Below, in pieces: positions 1 through 5,275 of a stretch of DNA of 8,585 nucleotides. The stretch's first letter is position 1, and every line of letters begins with the position of its first letter. The notes under the pieces are model-generated. The model was not told where the DNA came from. It made no database searches and saw only the letters and a program-made list of their open reading frames with translations. Both the position numbers and the translations under genes were made by a program. The stretch lies in contig JAEWFH010000027.1 of assembly GCA_023388955.1 (NCBI GenBank), positions 1-8,585 on the forward strand. Direction: 5' to 3'. This DNA is from Pseudomonadota bacterium (lineage in GTDB: Bacteria > Pseudomonadota > Gammaproteobacteria > Xanthomonadales > Xanthomonadaceae).

Positions 1-57
1 GGCGACCTCGAGGTGGTCCCCGCCCGTACCCTCTCCGAAGCCATAGATGCCCTATGA
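1..57 (+). CDS. C-terminal end of an unidentified protein (partial)
   Basis: An open frame enters from the left edge and ends at TGA 55-57, giving the 18-residue tail GDLEVVPARTLSEAIDAL. The pattern of a short strand (LEVVPA) followed by an amphipathic helix (TLSEAIDAL) looks like a genuine protein end. It resembles the C-termini of proteins with the Lon/S16-type fold, such as RadA-like ATPases, but that is only a loose impression from 18 residues. The gene stops four bases before a GTAG-type palindrome that separates it from the ccsA-like gene downstream. I cannot assign a function. Confidence 0.5.
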   Translation, partial: GDLEVVPARTLSEAIDAL

Positions 58-60
58 CCC

Positions 61-101
61 GTAGGGCGCAATAGCCGCCCCTGGCGGCTATTGCGCCCTA
101 C
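61..101. repeat. GTAG-type REP palindrome (SMAG/REP-like)
   Basis: This is a perfect inverted repeat. The 19-base arm GTAGGGCGCAATAGCCGCC (61-79) is followed by loop CCT and then the exact reverse complement (83-101). A terminal GTAG is the hallmark of REP elements described in Stenotrophomonas (SMAG) and related gammaproteobacteria, where RAYT transposases are thought to mobilise them. It lies between two same-strand genes and could act as a transcript hairpin protecting or terminating the upstream mRNA; no T-tract follows. Its right edge also supplies part of a -10-like box for the next gene. Whether more copies exist in the genome cannot be seen here, apart from a one-sided match at 4136. 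Confidence 0.8.
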
Positions 102-104
102 AAT
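99..104 (+). promoter_or_regulatory. Candidate -10 box of ccsA-like gene
   Basis: TACAAT lies seven bases before ATG 112, which would put the transcription start at or next to the start codon and give a leaderless mRNA. The first three bases of the box (TAC) are the end of the REP palindrome. No clear -35 box is seen and no Shine-Dalgarno sequence precedes the ATG. The same TACAAT-to-ATG arrangement recurs before trmD. Confidence 0.4.
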
Positions 105-111
105 CTTGCGG

Positions 112-897
112 ATGACGGGTGGATTGATCAGCTTTGGGTTGTACGTGGGGGCGGCGGCCTGGTTGGCGGCGACGGTGGCGCGTGGGCAGGCGCGGGCGCG
201 GGGGTGGGTGGTGCTGGCGATTGGCGGCATCGTCCTGCATGCGCTGGTCCATGGGCTGGACTGGGTCGCGACGGGCGGGGCGGACCTGCATTTCTTCGCG
301 GCGCTGTCGCTGGTGACGCTCGCCATGGCGGTGTTGACTACGGCGGTGGGGGCGCGGGGACGAATGGCGCTGCTGGGCGTGGTCGTCTATCCGCTGGCGG
401 GACTGGCGCTGCTGGGCCATGAGCTGCGCGGCGACCTGCAGCCGATCCCGCTGGACTGGCGCCTGCAGTTGCACGCCTGGCTGGCGCTGCTGTCTTACGC
501 GACCCTGGCGGTGGCGGCGCTGCTGGCGGGGATGCTGTGGCTGCAGGAGCGGGCGCTGCGCCGGCACGCCCTGCATGGCTGGCTGCGTGCGCTGCCGCCG
601 CTGGTAGAGCTGGAAACCCTGCTGTTCCGCACCATCAAGGCCGGCTTCCTGCTGCTGAGCGCGACGTTGCTGACCGGCGTGCTGTTCGTCCACGACCTGC
701 TGGCCCAGCACCTGGTCCACAAGACGGTGCTGAGCGTGCTGTCGTGGGTGGTCTTTGGCGCGCTGCTGGCCGGGCGCTGGCGCTACGGCTGGCGCGGCCG
801 GACCGCGGTGCGCTGGACGCTGGTGGCGATGGCGCTGCTGGTGTTGGCCTTTTTTGGCTCGAAGTTTGTGTTGGAGGTGGTGTTGGGCATCCGGTGA
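112..897 (+). CDS. ccsA: CcsA/YpjD-family inner-membrane protein (cytochrome c assembly type)
   Basis: This is a 261-residue polytopic membrane protein of the CcsA/YpjD family, related to heme-handling components of cytochrome c maturation. The exact role of the YpjD branch next to ffh is not settled. About eight hydrophobic segments can be seen, near residues 4-24, 32-50, 61-80, 85-103, 119-145, 176-196, 205-221 and 234-256. His121 in the LHAWLALLSYATL segment and His203 in HKTVLSVLSW fit the conserved histidines of the family. The C-terminal GRWRYGWRGRTAVRW ... FGSKFVLE block is typical of YpjD. The frame is open back to a TTG at 91, but that start lies inside the REP palindrome, so ATG 112 is preferred. 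Its position directly before ffh matches E. coli ypjD and Pseudomonas. Confidence 0.88.
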   Translation: MTGGLISFGLYVGAAAWLAATVARGQARARGWVVLAIGGIVLHALVHGLDWVATGGADLHFFAALSLVTLAMAVLTTAVGARGRMALLGVVVYPLAGLALLGHELRGDLQPIPLDWRLQLHAWLALLSYATLAVAALLAGMLWLQERALRRHALHGWLRALPPLVELETLLFRTIKAGFLLLSATLLTGVLFVHDLLAQHLVHKTVLSVLSWVVFGALLAGRWRYGWRGRTAVRWTLVAMALLVLAFFGSKFVLEVVLGIR

Positions 898-931
898 CCG
901 GTGTCGCCAAGCCCACACGCCCACGCCCGCG

Positions 932-937
932 TACAAT
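932..937 (+). promoter_or_regulatory. Candidate -10 box for ffh
   Basis: TACAAT sits in the 71-base gap between the ccsA-like gene and ffh, about 31 bases before the ffh ATG, and would give a leader of roughly 25 bases. No good -35 hexamer is seen upstream. The match to the TACAAT boxes before ccsA and trmD is the main support. Confidence 0.4.
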
Positions 938-968
938 CCCCGGTCCCGCATCACCCCAGGTCCGCCCC

Positions 969-2339
969 ATGTTCGAATCCCTCTCCCAGCGCCTGTCCGG
1001 CACCATCGAGCGCCTGCGCGGCCGTGGCCGGCTGACCGAGGAGAACATCCGCGAGGCCACCCGCGAGGTGCGCATCGCGCTGCTGGAGGCCGACGTCGCG
1101 CTGCCGGTGGTGCAGGCGCTGATCGAGCGGATCAAGGTCCGGGCGGTCGGGCAGGAGGTGCTCAAGTCGCTGACGCCGGGCCAGGCGCTGATCAAGATCG
1201 TGCGCGACGAGATGGCCGCGGTCATGGGCGCGCAGTCGGTCGAGCTGGCCCTGAACGTGCAGCCGCCGGCGGTCATCCTGATGGCCGGCCTGCAGGGCGC
1301 GGGCAAGACCACCACGGTCGGCAAGCTGGCCAGGCTGCTGCGCGAGAAGCGCAAGAAGAAGGTCATGGTGGTCAGCGCCGACGTCTACCGTCCGGCCGCG
1401 ATCGCCCAGCTGGAGACCCTGGCCGGGCAGGCGGGCGTCACCTTCTTCCCGTCCACCGGCGACCAGCGCCCGGAGGACATCGTCCGCGCCGCCATCACCG
1501 AGGCGAAGAAGACCTATATCGACGTGCTGCTGGTCGATACCGCCGGCCGGCTGGCGGTCGACGAGCAGATGATGGCCGAGATCAAGGCCCTGCACGCGGC
1601 GGTCAACCCGGCCGAAACGCTGTTCGTGGTCGATTCGATGACCGGCCAGGACGCGGCCAACACCGCCAAGGCCTTCGGCGAGGCGCTGCCGCTGACCGGC
1701 GTGGTGCTCACCAAAACCGACGGTGATGCGCGCGGTGGTGCGGCGCTGAGCGTGCGCTACGTCACCGGCAAGCCGATCAAGTTCATCGGCACCAGCGAGA
1801 AGATGGACGGGCTGGACGTGTTCCACCCGGACCGCGTCGCCAACCGCATCCTCGACATGGGCGACGTGCTCAGCCTGGTCGAGCAGGTCGAGCAGCAGGT
1901 CGACCAGGACAAGGCGGCGAAGCTGGCGGAGAAGGTCGCCAAGGGCAAGAAGTTCGACCTCAACGACATGCGCGACCAGCTTGAGCAGATGCAGAACATG
2001 GGCGGCATCGGCGGGCTGATGGACAAGCTGCCGGGCGTCGGCAAGCTGCCCGAGGAGGTCAAGCAGCAGGTGACCGGCAAGGAGGTGCCGCGCCTGATCG
2101 CCATCATCAACTCCATGACCAAGAAGGAGCGCCGCAACCCGGCGTTGCTCAACGGTTCACGCCGCAAGCGCATCGCCAGCGGCGCCGGCGTCACCCCCGC
2201 CGACGTCAATCGCCTGATGAAGCAGTACCAGCAGATGGAAAAGATGATGGGCAAGCTGGGCCGCGGCGGCATGAAGGGCATGATGCGCGGCATGAAGGGA
2301 ATGATGGGCGGCGGGATGCGGGGACTTCCGTTCCGCTGA
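969..2339 (+). CDS. ffh: Signal recognition particle GTPase Ffh (SRP54 homologue)
   Basis: Ffh is the protein subunit of the bacterial signal recognition particle. With 4.5S RNA it binds signal sequences of nascent membrane proteins and delivers ribosomes to the receptor FtsY. The 456-residue length is normal (E. coli 453). The N domain covers about residues 1-90. The GTPase (G) domain shows the P-loop GLQGAGKTTT at 107-116, DVYRPAA from 138, DTAGRL at 190-195 and TKTDGDARGG at 248-257. The M domain (about 325-430) is methionine-rich and holds the RNA-binding stretch RRKRIASGAG at 398-407. The tail after 425 is rich in Gly and Met. The frame stays open upstream into the ccsA-like gene, but homology begins at MFESLSQRLSGTI, with AGG eight bases before this ATG. 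It is the usual upstream neighbour of rpsP. Confidence 0.97.
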   Translation: MFESLSQRLSGTIERLRGRGRLTEENIREATREVRIALLEADVALPVVQALIERIKVRAVGQEVLKSLTPGQALIKIVRDEMAAVMGAQSVELALNVQPPAVILMAGLQGAGKTTTVGKLARLLREKRKKKVMVVSADVYRPAAIAQLETLAGQAGVTFFPSTGDQRPEDIVRAAITEAKKTYIDVLLVDTAGRLAVDEQMMAEIKALHAAVNPAETLFVVDSMTGQDAANTAKAFGEALPLTGVVLTKTDGDARGGAALSVRYVTGKPIKFIGTSEKMDGLDVFHPDRVANRILDMGDVLSLVEQVEQQVDQDKAAKLAEKVAKGKKFDLNDMRDQLEQMQNMGGIGGLMDKLPGVGKLPEEVKQQVTGKEVPRLIAIINSMTKKERRNPALLNGSRRKRIASGAGVTPADVNRLMKQYQQMEKMMGKLGRGGMKGMMRGMKGMMGGGMRGLPFR

Positions 2340-2349
2340 TCCAGCCCGC

Positions 2350-2355
2350 TATACT
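2350..2355 (+). promoter_or_regulatory. Candidate -10 box of the rpsP operon
   Basis: TATACT lies 11 bases after the ffh stop and 50 bases before the rpsP ATG. The sequence just after it, TGCCGGCTT, resembles the bases after the candidate rplS -10 (GTGCGGCTT), so the two ribosomal protein promoters look related. The -35 region is weak. The leader of about 45 bases ends in a clear AGGA ribosome-binding site at 2394-2397. Confidence 0.5.
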
Positions 2356-2405
2356 TGCCGGCTTACCCCGTCATGTCGACGGCTGGGCAACACAGGAAAA
2401 GCACC

Positions 2406-2681
2406 ATGGTCAAGATCCGACTGGCACGCGGTGGCGCCAAGAAGCGCCCCTTCTACCACATCGTCGTCACCGACAGCCGCAGCGCCCGCAACGGCCGCAA
2501 CATCGAGCGCGTGGGCTACTACAACCCCGTCGCCACCGGTGGCGAGCAGCGCGTGGTGATCGAGGACGAGCGCGTGAAGCACTGGGTCTCCAACGGCGCG
2601 CAGATGAGCGACAAGGTCGCCGCGCTGTACAAGGACCACCAGAAGGCCGCTGCCGCCGCTCCGGCGGGCGACGCAGCCTGA
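2406..2681 (+). CDS. rpsP: 30S ribosomal protein S16
   Basis: S16 is a primary assembly protein of the 30S body that binds 16S rRNA. The 91-residue protein has the complete family core MVKIRLARGGAKKRPFYHIV, then the SARNGRNIERVGYYNP segment (26-41) and the RVKHWVSNGAQMSDKVAAL helix region (56-74). The end is a short Ala-rich tail (81-91), common in this group. ATG 2406 is chosen because it begins the conserved MVKIRL and follows AGGA at 2394-2397. The frame extends 17 codons further upstream, but that part overlaps the candidate promoter. It is the first gene of the rpsP-rimM-trmD-rplS cluster. Confidence 0.97.
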   Translation: MVKIRLARGGAKKRPFYHIVVTDSRSARNGRNIERVGYYNPVATGGEQRVVIEDERVKHWVSNGAQMSDKVAALYKDHQKAAAAAPAGDAA

Positions 2682-2688
2682 GCCTCCG

Positions 2689-2709
2689 GCCGCGCGCAAG
2701 CCGCGCGGC
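2689..2709 (+). promoter_or_regulatory. Stem-loop between rpsP and rimM
   Basis: A perfect 8-bp GC stem (GCCGCGCG 2689-2696, CGCGCGGC 2702-2709) encloses the 5-base loop CAAGC. It ends nine bases before the rimM ATG, and no T-run follows, so it is not a standard terminator. It occupies the place where a ribosome-binding site for rimM would be expected. It may lower translation of rimM relative to rpsP or stabilise the rpsP mRNA end; both are inference. Confidence 0.5.
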
Positions 2710-2718
2710 ACCTGGCAC

Positions 2719-3237
2719 ATGAACGATCAAGGGCGTCGCATCCTGCTTGGAAGGGTGGCCGGCGCCCTTGGCTTGCGTGGCGAAGTGAAGCTGGAGTCCT
2801 TCACCGACCCGCGCGAGGCTATCTTCGACTACCAGCCCTGGACCCTCGTCGACGCCCGCGGCGTCGAGCGCGAGGCGGGGCGGGTGTCCGGCAAGGCCCA
2901 AGGCAAGCACATCCTGGCCCGCTTCCCCGGCGTCGATGACCGCGACGCCGCCGAAGCCCTGCGCGGCCTGGAAATCCACGTCCCCCGCGACCAGCTGCCC
3001 CGCGCCGCGCCCGGCGAGTTCTACTGGGCCGACCTGGAAGGCCTGCGCGTGGTCAACACCGAAGGCGTCGAGCTGGGCCGGGTCTCGCACCTGTTCGCCA
3101 CCGGCGCCAACGACGTGATCGTGGTGCGCGGCGGCGAGGTGGAACACCTGGTGCCGTTCGTCCGTCCGCAATACGTGGTGGACGTGGATCTCGCGGCTGG
3201 GTTGGTCACGGTGGACTGGGACCCCGACTGGTCCTGA
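2719..3237 (+). CDS. rimM: 16S rRNA processing/ribosome maturation factor RimM
   Basis: RimM binds S19 and the 30S head and helps late 16S rRNA maturation. The 172-residue length is typical. The N-terminal RimM domain begins with LLGRVAGALGLRGEVKLESFTD (9-30). A linker leads to the PRC-barrel domain, which starts at GEFYWADLEGLRV (99-111) and includes TGANDVIVV (128-136). The C-terminal part has the family pattern LVPFV then VVDVDLAAGLVTVDWDPDW (144-171). ATG 2719 gives the expected family start; no Shine-Dalgarno is seen before it, only a GC hairpin. It lies 37 bases after rpsP. In E. coli rimM and trmD are made at far lower levels than S16 and L19, which the weak start here would fit. Confidence 0.96.
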   Translation: MNDQGRRILLGRVAGALGLRGEVKLESFTDPREAIFDYQPWTLVDARGVEREAGRVSGKAQGKHILARFPGVDDRDAAEALRGLEIHVPRDQLPRAAPGEFYWADLEGLRVVNTEGVELGRVSHLFATGANDVIVVRGGEVEHLVPFVRPQYVVDVDLAAGLVTVDWDPDWS

Positions 3238-3240
3238 CCG

Positions 3241-3284
3241 CGACCGTCACTCCCCGCACCCACGACCGTCACTCCCCGCACTCA
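3241..3284 (+). repeat. Two tandem 22-bp units (half palindrome copies)
   Basis: Units 3241-3262 and 3263-3284 both begin CGACCGTCACTCCCCGCAC and differ at one position (21 of 22 identical). A third partial unit begins at 3285 with CGACCGTCA and runs straight into the full palindrome at 3290. The units look like degenerate left halves of that palindrome (GTCAyTCCC) joined in tandem. They directly follow the rimM stop. Confidence 0.7.
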
Positions 3285-3289
3285 CGACC

Positions 3290-3318
3290 GTCATTCCCGC
3301 GTACGCGGGAATCCACCC
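3290..3318 (+). repeat. GTCATTCCCGCG...GCGGGAATCCACC palindromic repeat, copy 1
   Basis: The core ATTCCCGCGTACGCGGGAAT (3293-3312) is a perfect 20-bp palindrome, flanked by GTC on the left and CCACCC on the right. It resembles the dRS3 pattern of Neisseria (ATTCCC-8-GGGAAT) and similar dispersed elements in many proteobacteria. When translated, such elements give the well-known spurious peptide IPAYAGMT. Here the copy sits in the rimM-trmD gap. Confidence 0.8.
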
Positions 3319-3357
3319 TCAGACCCCCGCGTGCAAACTGCGCGCCTGCCTCCCGTC

Positions 3358-3387
3358 GTCATTCCCGCGTACGCGGGAATCCACCCC
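3358..3387 (+). repeat. GTCATTCCCGCG...GCGGGAATCCACC palindromic repeat, copy 2
   Basis: The core (3361-3380) is the same 20-bp palindrome as copy 1, with the same GTC left flank and CCACCC right flank, in the same orientation and 68 bases downstream. Its right edge lies two bases before the candidate trmD -10 box, so any -35 contacts for trmD would fall inside the repeat. Confidence 0.8.
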
Positions 3388-3389
3388 CA

Positions 3390-3395
3390 TACAAT
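3390..3395 (+). promoter_or_regulatory. Candidate -10 box of trmD, leaderless arrangement
   Basis: TACAAT is followed by six bases and then ATG 3402, which would place the transcription start at the A of the start codon. No Shine-Dalgarno sequence is visible before trmD, in agreement with leaderless initiation. The layout repeats that of the ccsA-like gene. A conventional -35 is not evident. Confidence 0.45.
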
Positions 3396-3401
3396 GCCCG
3401 C

Positions 3402-4139
3402 ATGCGAATCGACGTTGTCTCGTTGTTCCCGGAGTTCATCGGGCAGTGCGCCGCCTTCGGGGTGACGGGGCGGGCGGTGGAGCGGGGCCTGTTGTCGCTG
3501 CACGCCTGGAACCCGCGCGAGTACGCCGAGGGCAAGTACCGCCGGGTCGATGACCGGCCCTTTGGCGGCGGGCCGGGAATGGTGATGCTGGTGGACCCGT
3601 TGCGCCGGGCGATCCGCGCCGCGCGCGAGGCCGCCGAGGGCCCGGCACGGGTGATCTACATGAGCCCCCAGGGCCGGCCCTTCGACCAGGAAAAGGCACG
3701 CGAGCTGGCCGGCCTGGAGCGCATGGTGCTGCTGTGTGGCCGCTACGAAGGCATCGACGAGCGGCTGGTGCAGGCCGAGGTGGACGAGGAGCTGTCCATC
3801 GGCGACTACGTGCTGTCGGGCGGCGAACTGGCCGCCGCGGTAGTGGTCGATGCCGTCGCGCGCCTGCAGGACGGCGCTCTGAACGACGCGGAATCCGCCG
3901 AACAGGACAGCTTCGAGGACGGCCTGCTCGACTGCCCGCACTACACCCGCCCCGTGGAGCACGAGCTGGGTAGGGTCCCGGACGTGCTGCTGTCCGGCAA
4001 CCACGCCGAAATCGCCAAATGGCGCCGCGAACAATCCCTGCTTCGCACCTTGGAACGGCGCCCGGATCTATTGGAAGGGGCGAACCTGACCGACGCGGAC
4101 CGGAAGGTCCTGCACCGCCTCCACCCCCGCGACACGTAG
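3402..4139 (+). CDS. trmD: tRNA (guanine37-N1)-methyltransferase TrmD
   Basis: TrmD transfers a methyl group from SAM to N1 of G37 in tRNAs with G at position 36, preventing +1 frameshifting. It is a SPOUT-class homodimer. The 245-residue protein shows the trefoil-knot segments YMSPQG (86-91), CGRYEGIDERL (112-122) and SIGDYVLSGGE (132-142). It also has DSFEDGLLDCPHYTRP, whose Asp169 matches the E. coli catalytic base position. The N-terminus MRIDVVSLFPEF is the normal family start. The gap to rimM is 164 bases and filled with repeats, although these genes are closely spaced in many bacteria. The TAG stop lies within GTAG at 4136-4139, the first bases of a REP-like sequence. Confidence 0.97.
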   Translation: MRIDVVSLFPEFIGQCAAFGVTGRAVERGLLSLHAWNPREYAEGKYRRVDDRPFGGGPGMVMLVDPLRRAIRAAREAAEGPARVIYMSPQGRPFDQEKARELAGLERMVLLCGRYEGIDERLVQAEVDEELSIGDYVLSGGELAAAVVVDAVARLQDGALNDAESAEQDSFEDGLLDCPHYTRPVEHELGRVPDVLLSGNHAEIAKWRREQSLLRTLERRPDLLEGANLTDADRKVLHRLHPRDT

Positions 4140-4148
4140 GGTGCAATA
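4136..4148 (+). repeat. Partial GTAG REP-like sequence at the trmD stop
   Basis: GTAGGGTGCAATA matches 12 of 13 bases of the left arm of the perfect palindrome at 61 (GTAGGGCGCAATA). No clean right arm follows. An ATTGC at 4191-4195 could pair with GCAAT at 4143-4147, with the palindrome at 4154-4180 lying between. It may be an old REP interrupted by another element, or a one-sided remnant. Confidence 0.4.
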
Positions 4149-4153
4149 CGTCC

Positions 4154-4180
4154 GTGGATCCCCGCGTACGCGGGGATGAC
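4154..4180 (-). repeat. GTCAT...GCG palindromic repeat, copy 3 (inverted variant)
   Basis: The core ATCCCCGCGTACGCGGGGAT (4158-4177) is a perfect palindrome differing from copies 1 and 2 by one base in each arm (T to C on the left, A to G on the right), so base pairing is kept. The flanks GTGG and GAC show that it is in the opposite orientation to copies 1 and 2. It lies 14 bases after trmD, in the trmD-rplS gap. Confidence 0.75.
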
Positions 4181-4191
4181 GTGGCGCGGGA

Positions 4192-4221
4192 TTGCGCGAC
4201 GCCCACCGTGTGTTCCATAAT
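4192..4221 (+). promoter_or_regulatory. Candidate promoter of rplS
   Basis: TTGCGC (4192-4197) and CATAAT (4216-4221) are separated by 18 bases, an acceptable sigma-70 arrangement. The downstream bases GTGCGGCTT resemble those after the rpsP -10. The predicted leader is about 63 bases. L19 has no well-known separate promoter in E. coli, so this would be a local feature linked to the repeat-filled gap. Confidence 0.45.
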
Positions 4222-4290
4222 GTGCGGCTTCATGCCATGACGCGGGTCCACGTGCACTCGCGCATACAACCATTCCAACAGGCCAAGACC

Positions 4291-4767
4291 ATGAACAAGC
4301 CCTCCATCAACACCCTGCTGCAGGAGTTCGAGTCCCAGCAGATCCAGCGCGAGCTGCCCGCCTTCGGCCCCGGTGACACCGTCGTGGTCAACGTGAAGGT
4401 CAAGGAAGGCAACCGCGAGCGCGTGCAGGCCTACGAGGGCGTGGTCATCGCGACCAAGAACGCCGGCCTCAACTCGGCGTTCACCGTGCGCAAGATCTCC
4501 CACGGCTTCGGCGTGGAGCGCGTGTTCCAGACCCACAGCGCGACCATCGACTCGGTCGAGGTCAAGCGCCGCGGCAAGGTCCGCGCCGGCAAGCTGTACT
4601 ACCTGCGTGGCCTGGAAGGCAAGAAGGCGCGCATCAAGGAAGACCTGGCCGGCAACGCCCGCGCCAAGGCCCTGGCGCAGGCCGCCGCGGCCAAGGCCGC
4701 CGAGGAAGCCGCCAAGGCTCCGAAGGCTGCCCCGGCCGAAGAGGCGCCGGCTGCCGACGCCGAGTAA
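4291..4767 (+). CDS. rplS: 50S ribosomal protein L19, with a long Ala/Lys-rich tail
   Basis: L19 sits at the 30S-50S interface of the ribosome. The family core fills residues 1-118, with FGPGDTVVVNVKVKEGNRERVQAYEGVVI (25-53), the segment VRKISHGFGVERVF (66-79) and KVRAGKLYYLRGLEGKKARIKE (97-118). The protein is 158 residues, compared with 115 in E. coli. The extra 40 residues (119-158) form a low-complexity tail of Ala, Lys, Glu and Pro that ends acidic. ATG 4291 begins the conserved MNKPSINTLLQEFE and follows ACAGG at 4278-4282. The open frame runs upstream to 4192, but that portion overlaps the candidate promoter. It is the last gene of the cluster and is followed by a strong hairpin. Confidence 0.96.
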   Translation: MNKPSINTLLQEFESQQIQRELPAFGPGDTVVVNVKVKEGNRERVQAYEGVVIATKNAGLNSAFTVRKISHGFGVERVFQTHSATIDSVEVKRRGKVRAGKLYYLRGLEGKKARIKEDLAGNARAKALAQAAAAKAAEEAAKAPKAAPAEEAPAADAE

Positions 4768-4788
4768 TACCGACGCAAGTCGCGCACG

Positions 4789-4810
4789 ACGGCCGCCCCC
4801 GGGCGGCCGT
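4789..4810 (+). terminator. Probable terminator after rplS
   Basis: ACGGCCGCCC (4789-4798) and GGGCGGCCGT (4801-4810) form a perfect 10-bp GC stem with a CC centre, followed by TGTCGTTT, a poor but T-enriched tail. It is placed 21 bases after the rplS stop and 20 bases before the hslR start, so it would end the ribosomal protein transcript with some readthrough into hslR. Confidence 0.65.
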
Positions 4811-4829
4811 TGTCGTTTCCGGAACCTGC

Positions 4830-5234
4830 ATGGACCATTCCGAACAAAACGAGTCCGTCCGCCTGGACCTGTGGCTGTGGGCCGCGCGGTTCTTCAAGAC
4901 CCGCAGCCTGGCCAAACAGGCCGTCGAGCACGGCAAGGTGGAAGTCGGCGGGCAGCGGCCGAAGGCCTCGCGCGCGGTGCGGGTCGGGGATGCTCTGCGG
5001 GTCACCCGCGGGGACGAGGTGTTCGAGCTGGAGGTGCTCGGACTGAGCGATACCCGCGGGCCGGCGAAGCTCGCGCAGACGCTGTATGCCGAGTCGGCCG
5101 CTTCGCGCCAGGCGCGCGAGGAGGCGAGGGCGCGCCGGGCCGCCGAACGCGAAGGCTACCGGGCGCCGGAAGGGAAACCGGACAAGCGCGCCCGCCGGCT
5201 GATCCGCGCGCTCGGGGATCTCGACGCACTGTGA
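4830..5234 (+). CDS. hslR: S4-domain RNA-binding protein, heat-shock protein 15 (HslR) family
   Basis: HslR (Hsp15) binds free 50S subunits that still carry a nascent chain and helps recycle them; this role is known from E. coli. The 134-residue length matches the family. The S4 RNA-binding domain spans about residues 10-70, with VRLDLWLWAARFFKTRSLAKQAVEHGKV and then the KASRAVRVGDALRV segment (45-58). The rest (about 92-128) is a basic, Arg/Ala/Glu-rich helix with KPDKRARRLIRAL near the end, as in Hsp15. ATG 4830 follows GGAA at 4821-4824. The gene lies just after the rplS hairpin; no separate promoter is clear. Confidence 0.9.
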   Translation: MDHSEQNESVRLDLWLWAARFFKTRSLAKQAVEHGKVEVGGQRPKASRAVRVGDALRVTRGDEVFELEVLGLSDTRGPAKLAQTLYAESAASRQAREEARARRAAEREGYRAPEGKPDKRARRLIRALGDLDAL

Positions 5235-5242
5235 GGACGCGG

Positions 5243-5248
5243 TAGCAT
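5243..5248 (+). promoter_or_regulatory. Weak candidate -10 box for the PLP enzyme gene
   Basis: TAGCAT occurs in the 41-base gap after hslR, 27 bases before the next ATG. It is a plausible -10 form in GC-rich Xanthomonadaceae, but with no clear -35. The gene may equally be transcribed from hslR. A good ribosome-binding site, CAGGGGG, lies at 5262-5268. Confidence 0.25.
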
Positions 5249-5275
5249 CCGGACTCCACAACAGGGGGCCGTTGC

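Noticed and set aside
88..954. Minus-strand frame of 288 codons over the ccsA-like gene
   Set aside because: It is extremely rich in Gln, Arg and His, a typical antisense product of a Leu/Ala-rich membrane protein gene.
537..968. Open frame upstream of ffh in the same phase
   Set aside because: It overlaps the ccsA-like gene in another frame and shows no Ffh homology before MFESLSQ at 969. It is an effect of high GC.
3290..3387. Possible CRISPR array in the rimM-trmD gap
   Set aside because: There are only two full copies of a 20-bp palindrome with a 39-base spacer, and a third copy elsewhere in inverted orientation. This fits dispersed palindromes; no cas genes are seen.
3291..4034. Minus-strand frame over trmD containing WIPAYAGMT
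   Set aside because: That peptide is the usual false translation of the ATTCCC palindromic repeat, and the rest is antisense to trmD.
4192..4290. L19 start extended upstream
   Set aside because: The added residues have no L19 homology and overlap the candidate promoter and leader. The conserved start MNKPSINTLLQ is at 4291.
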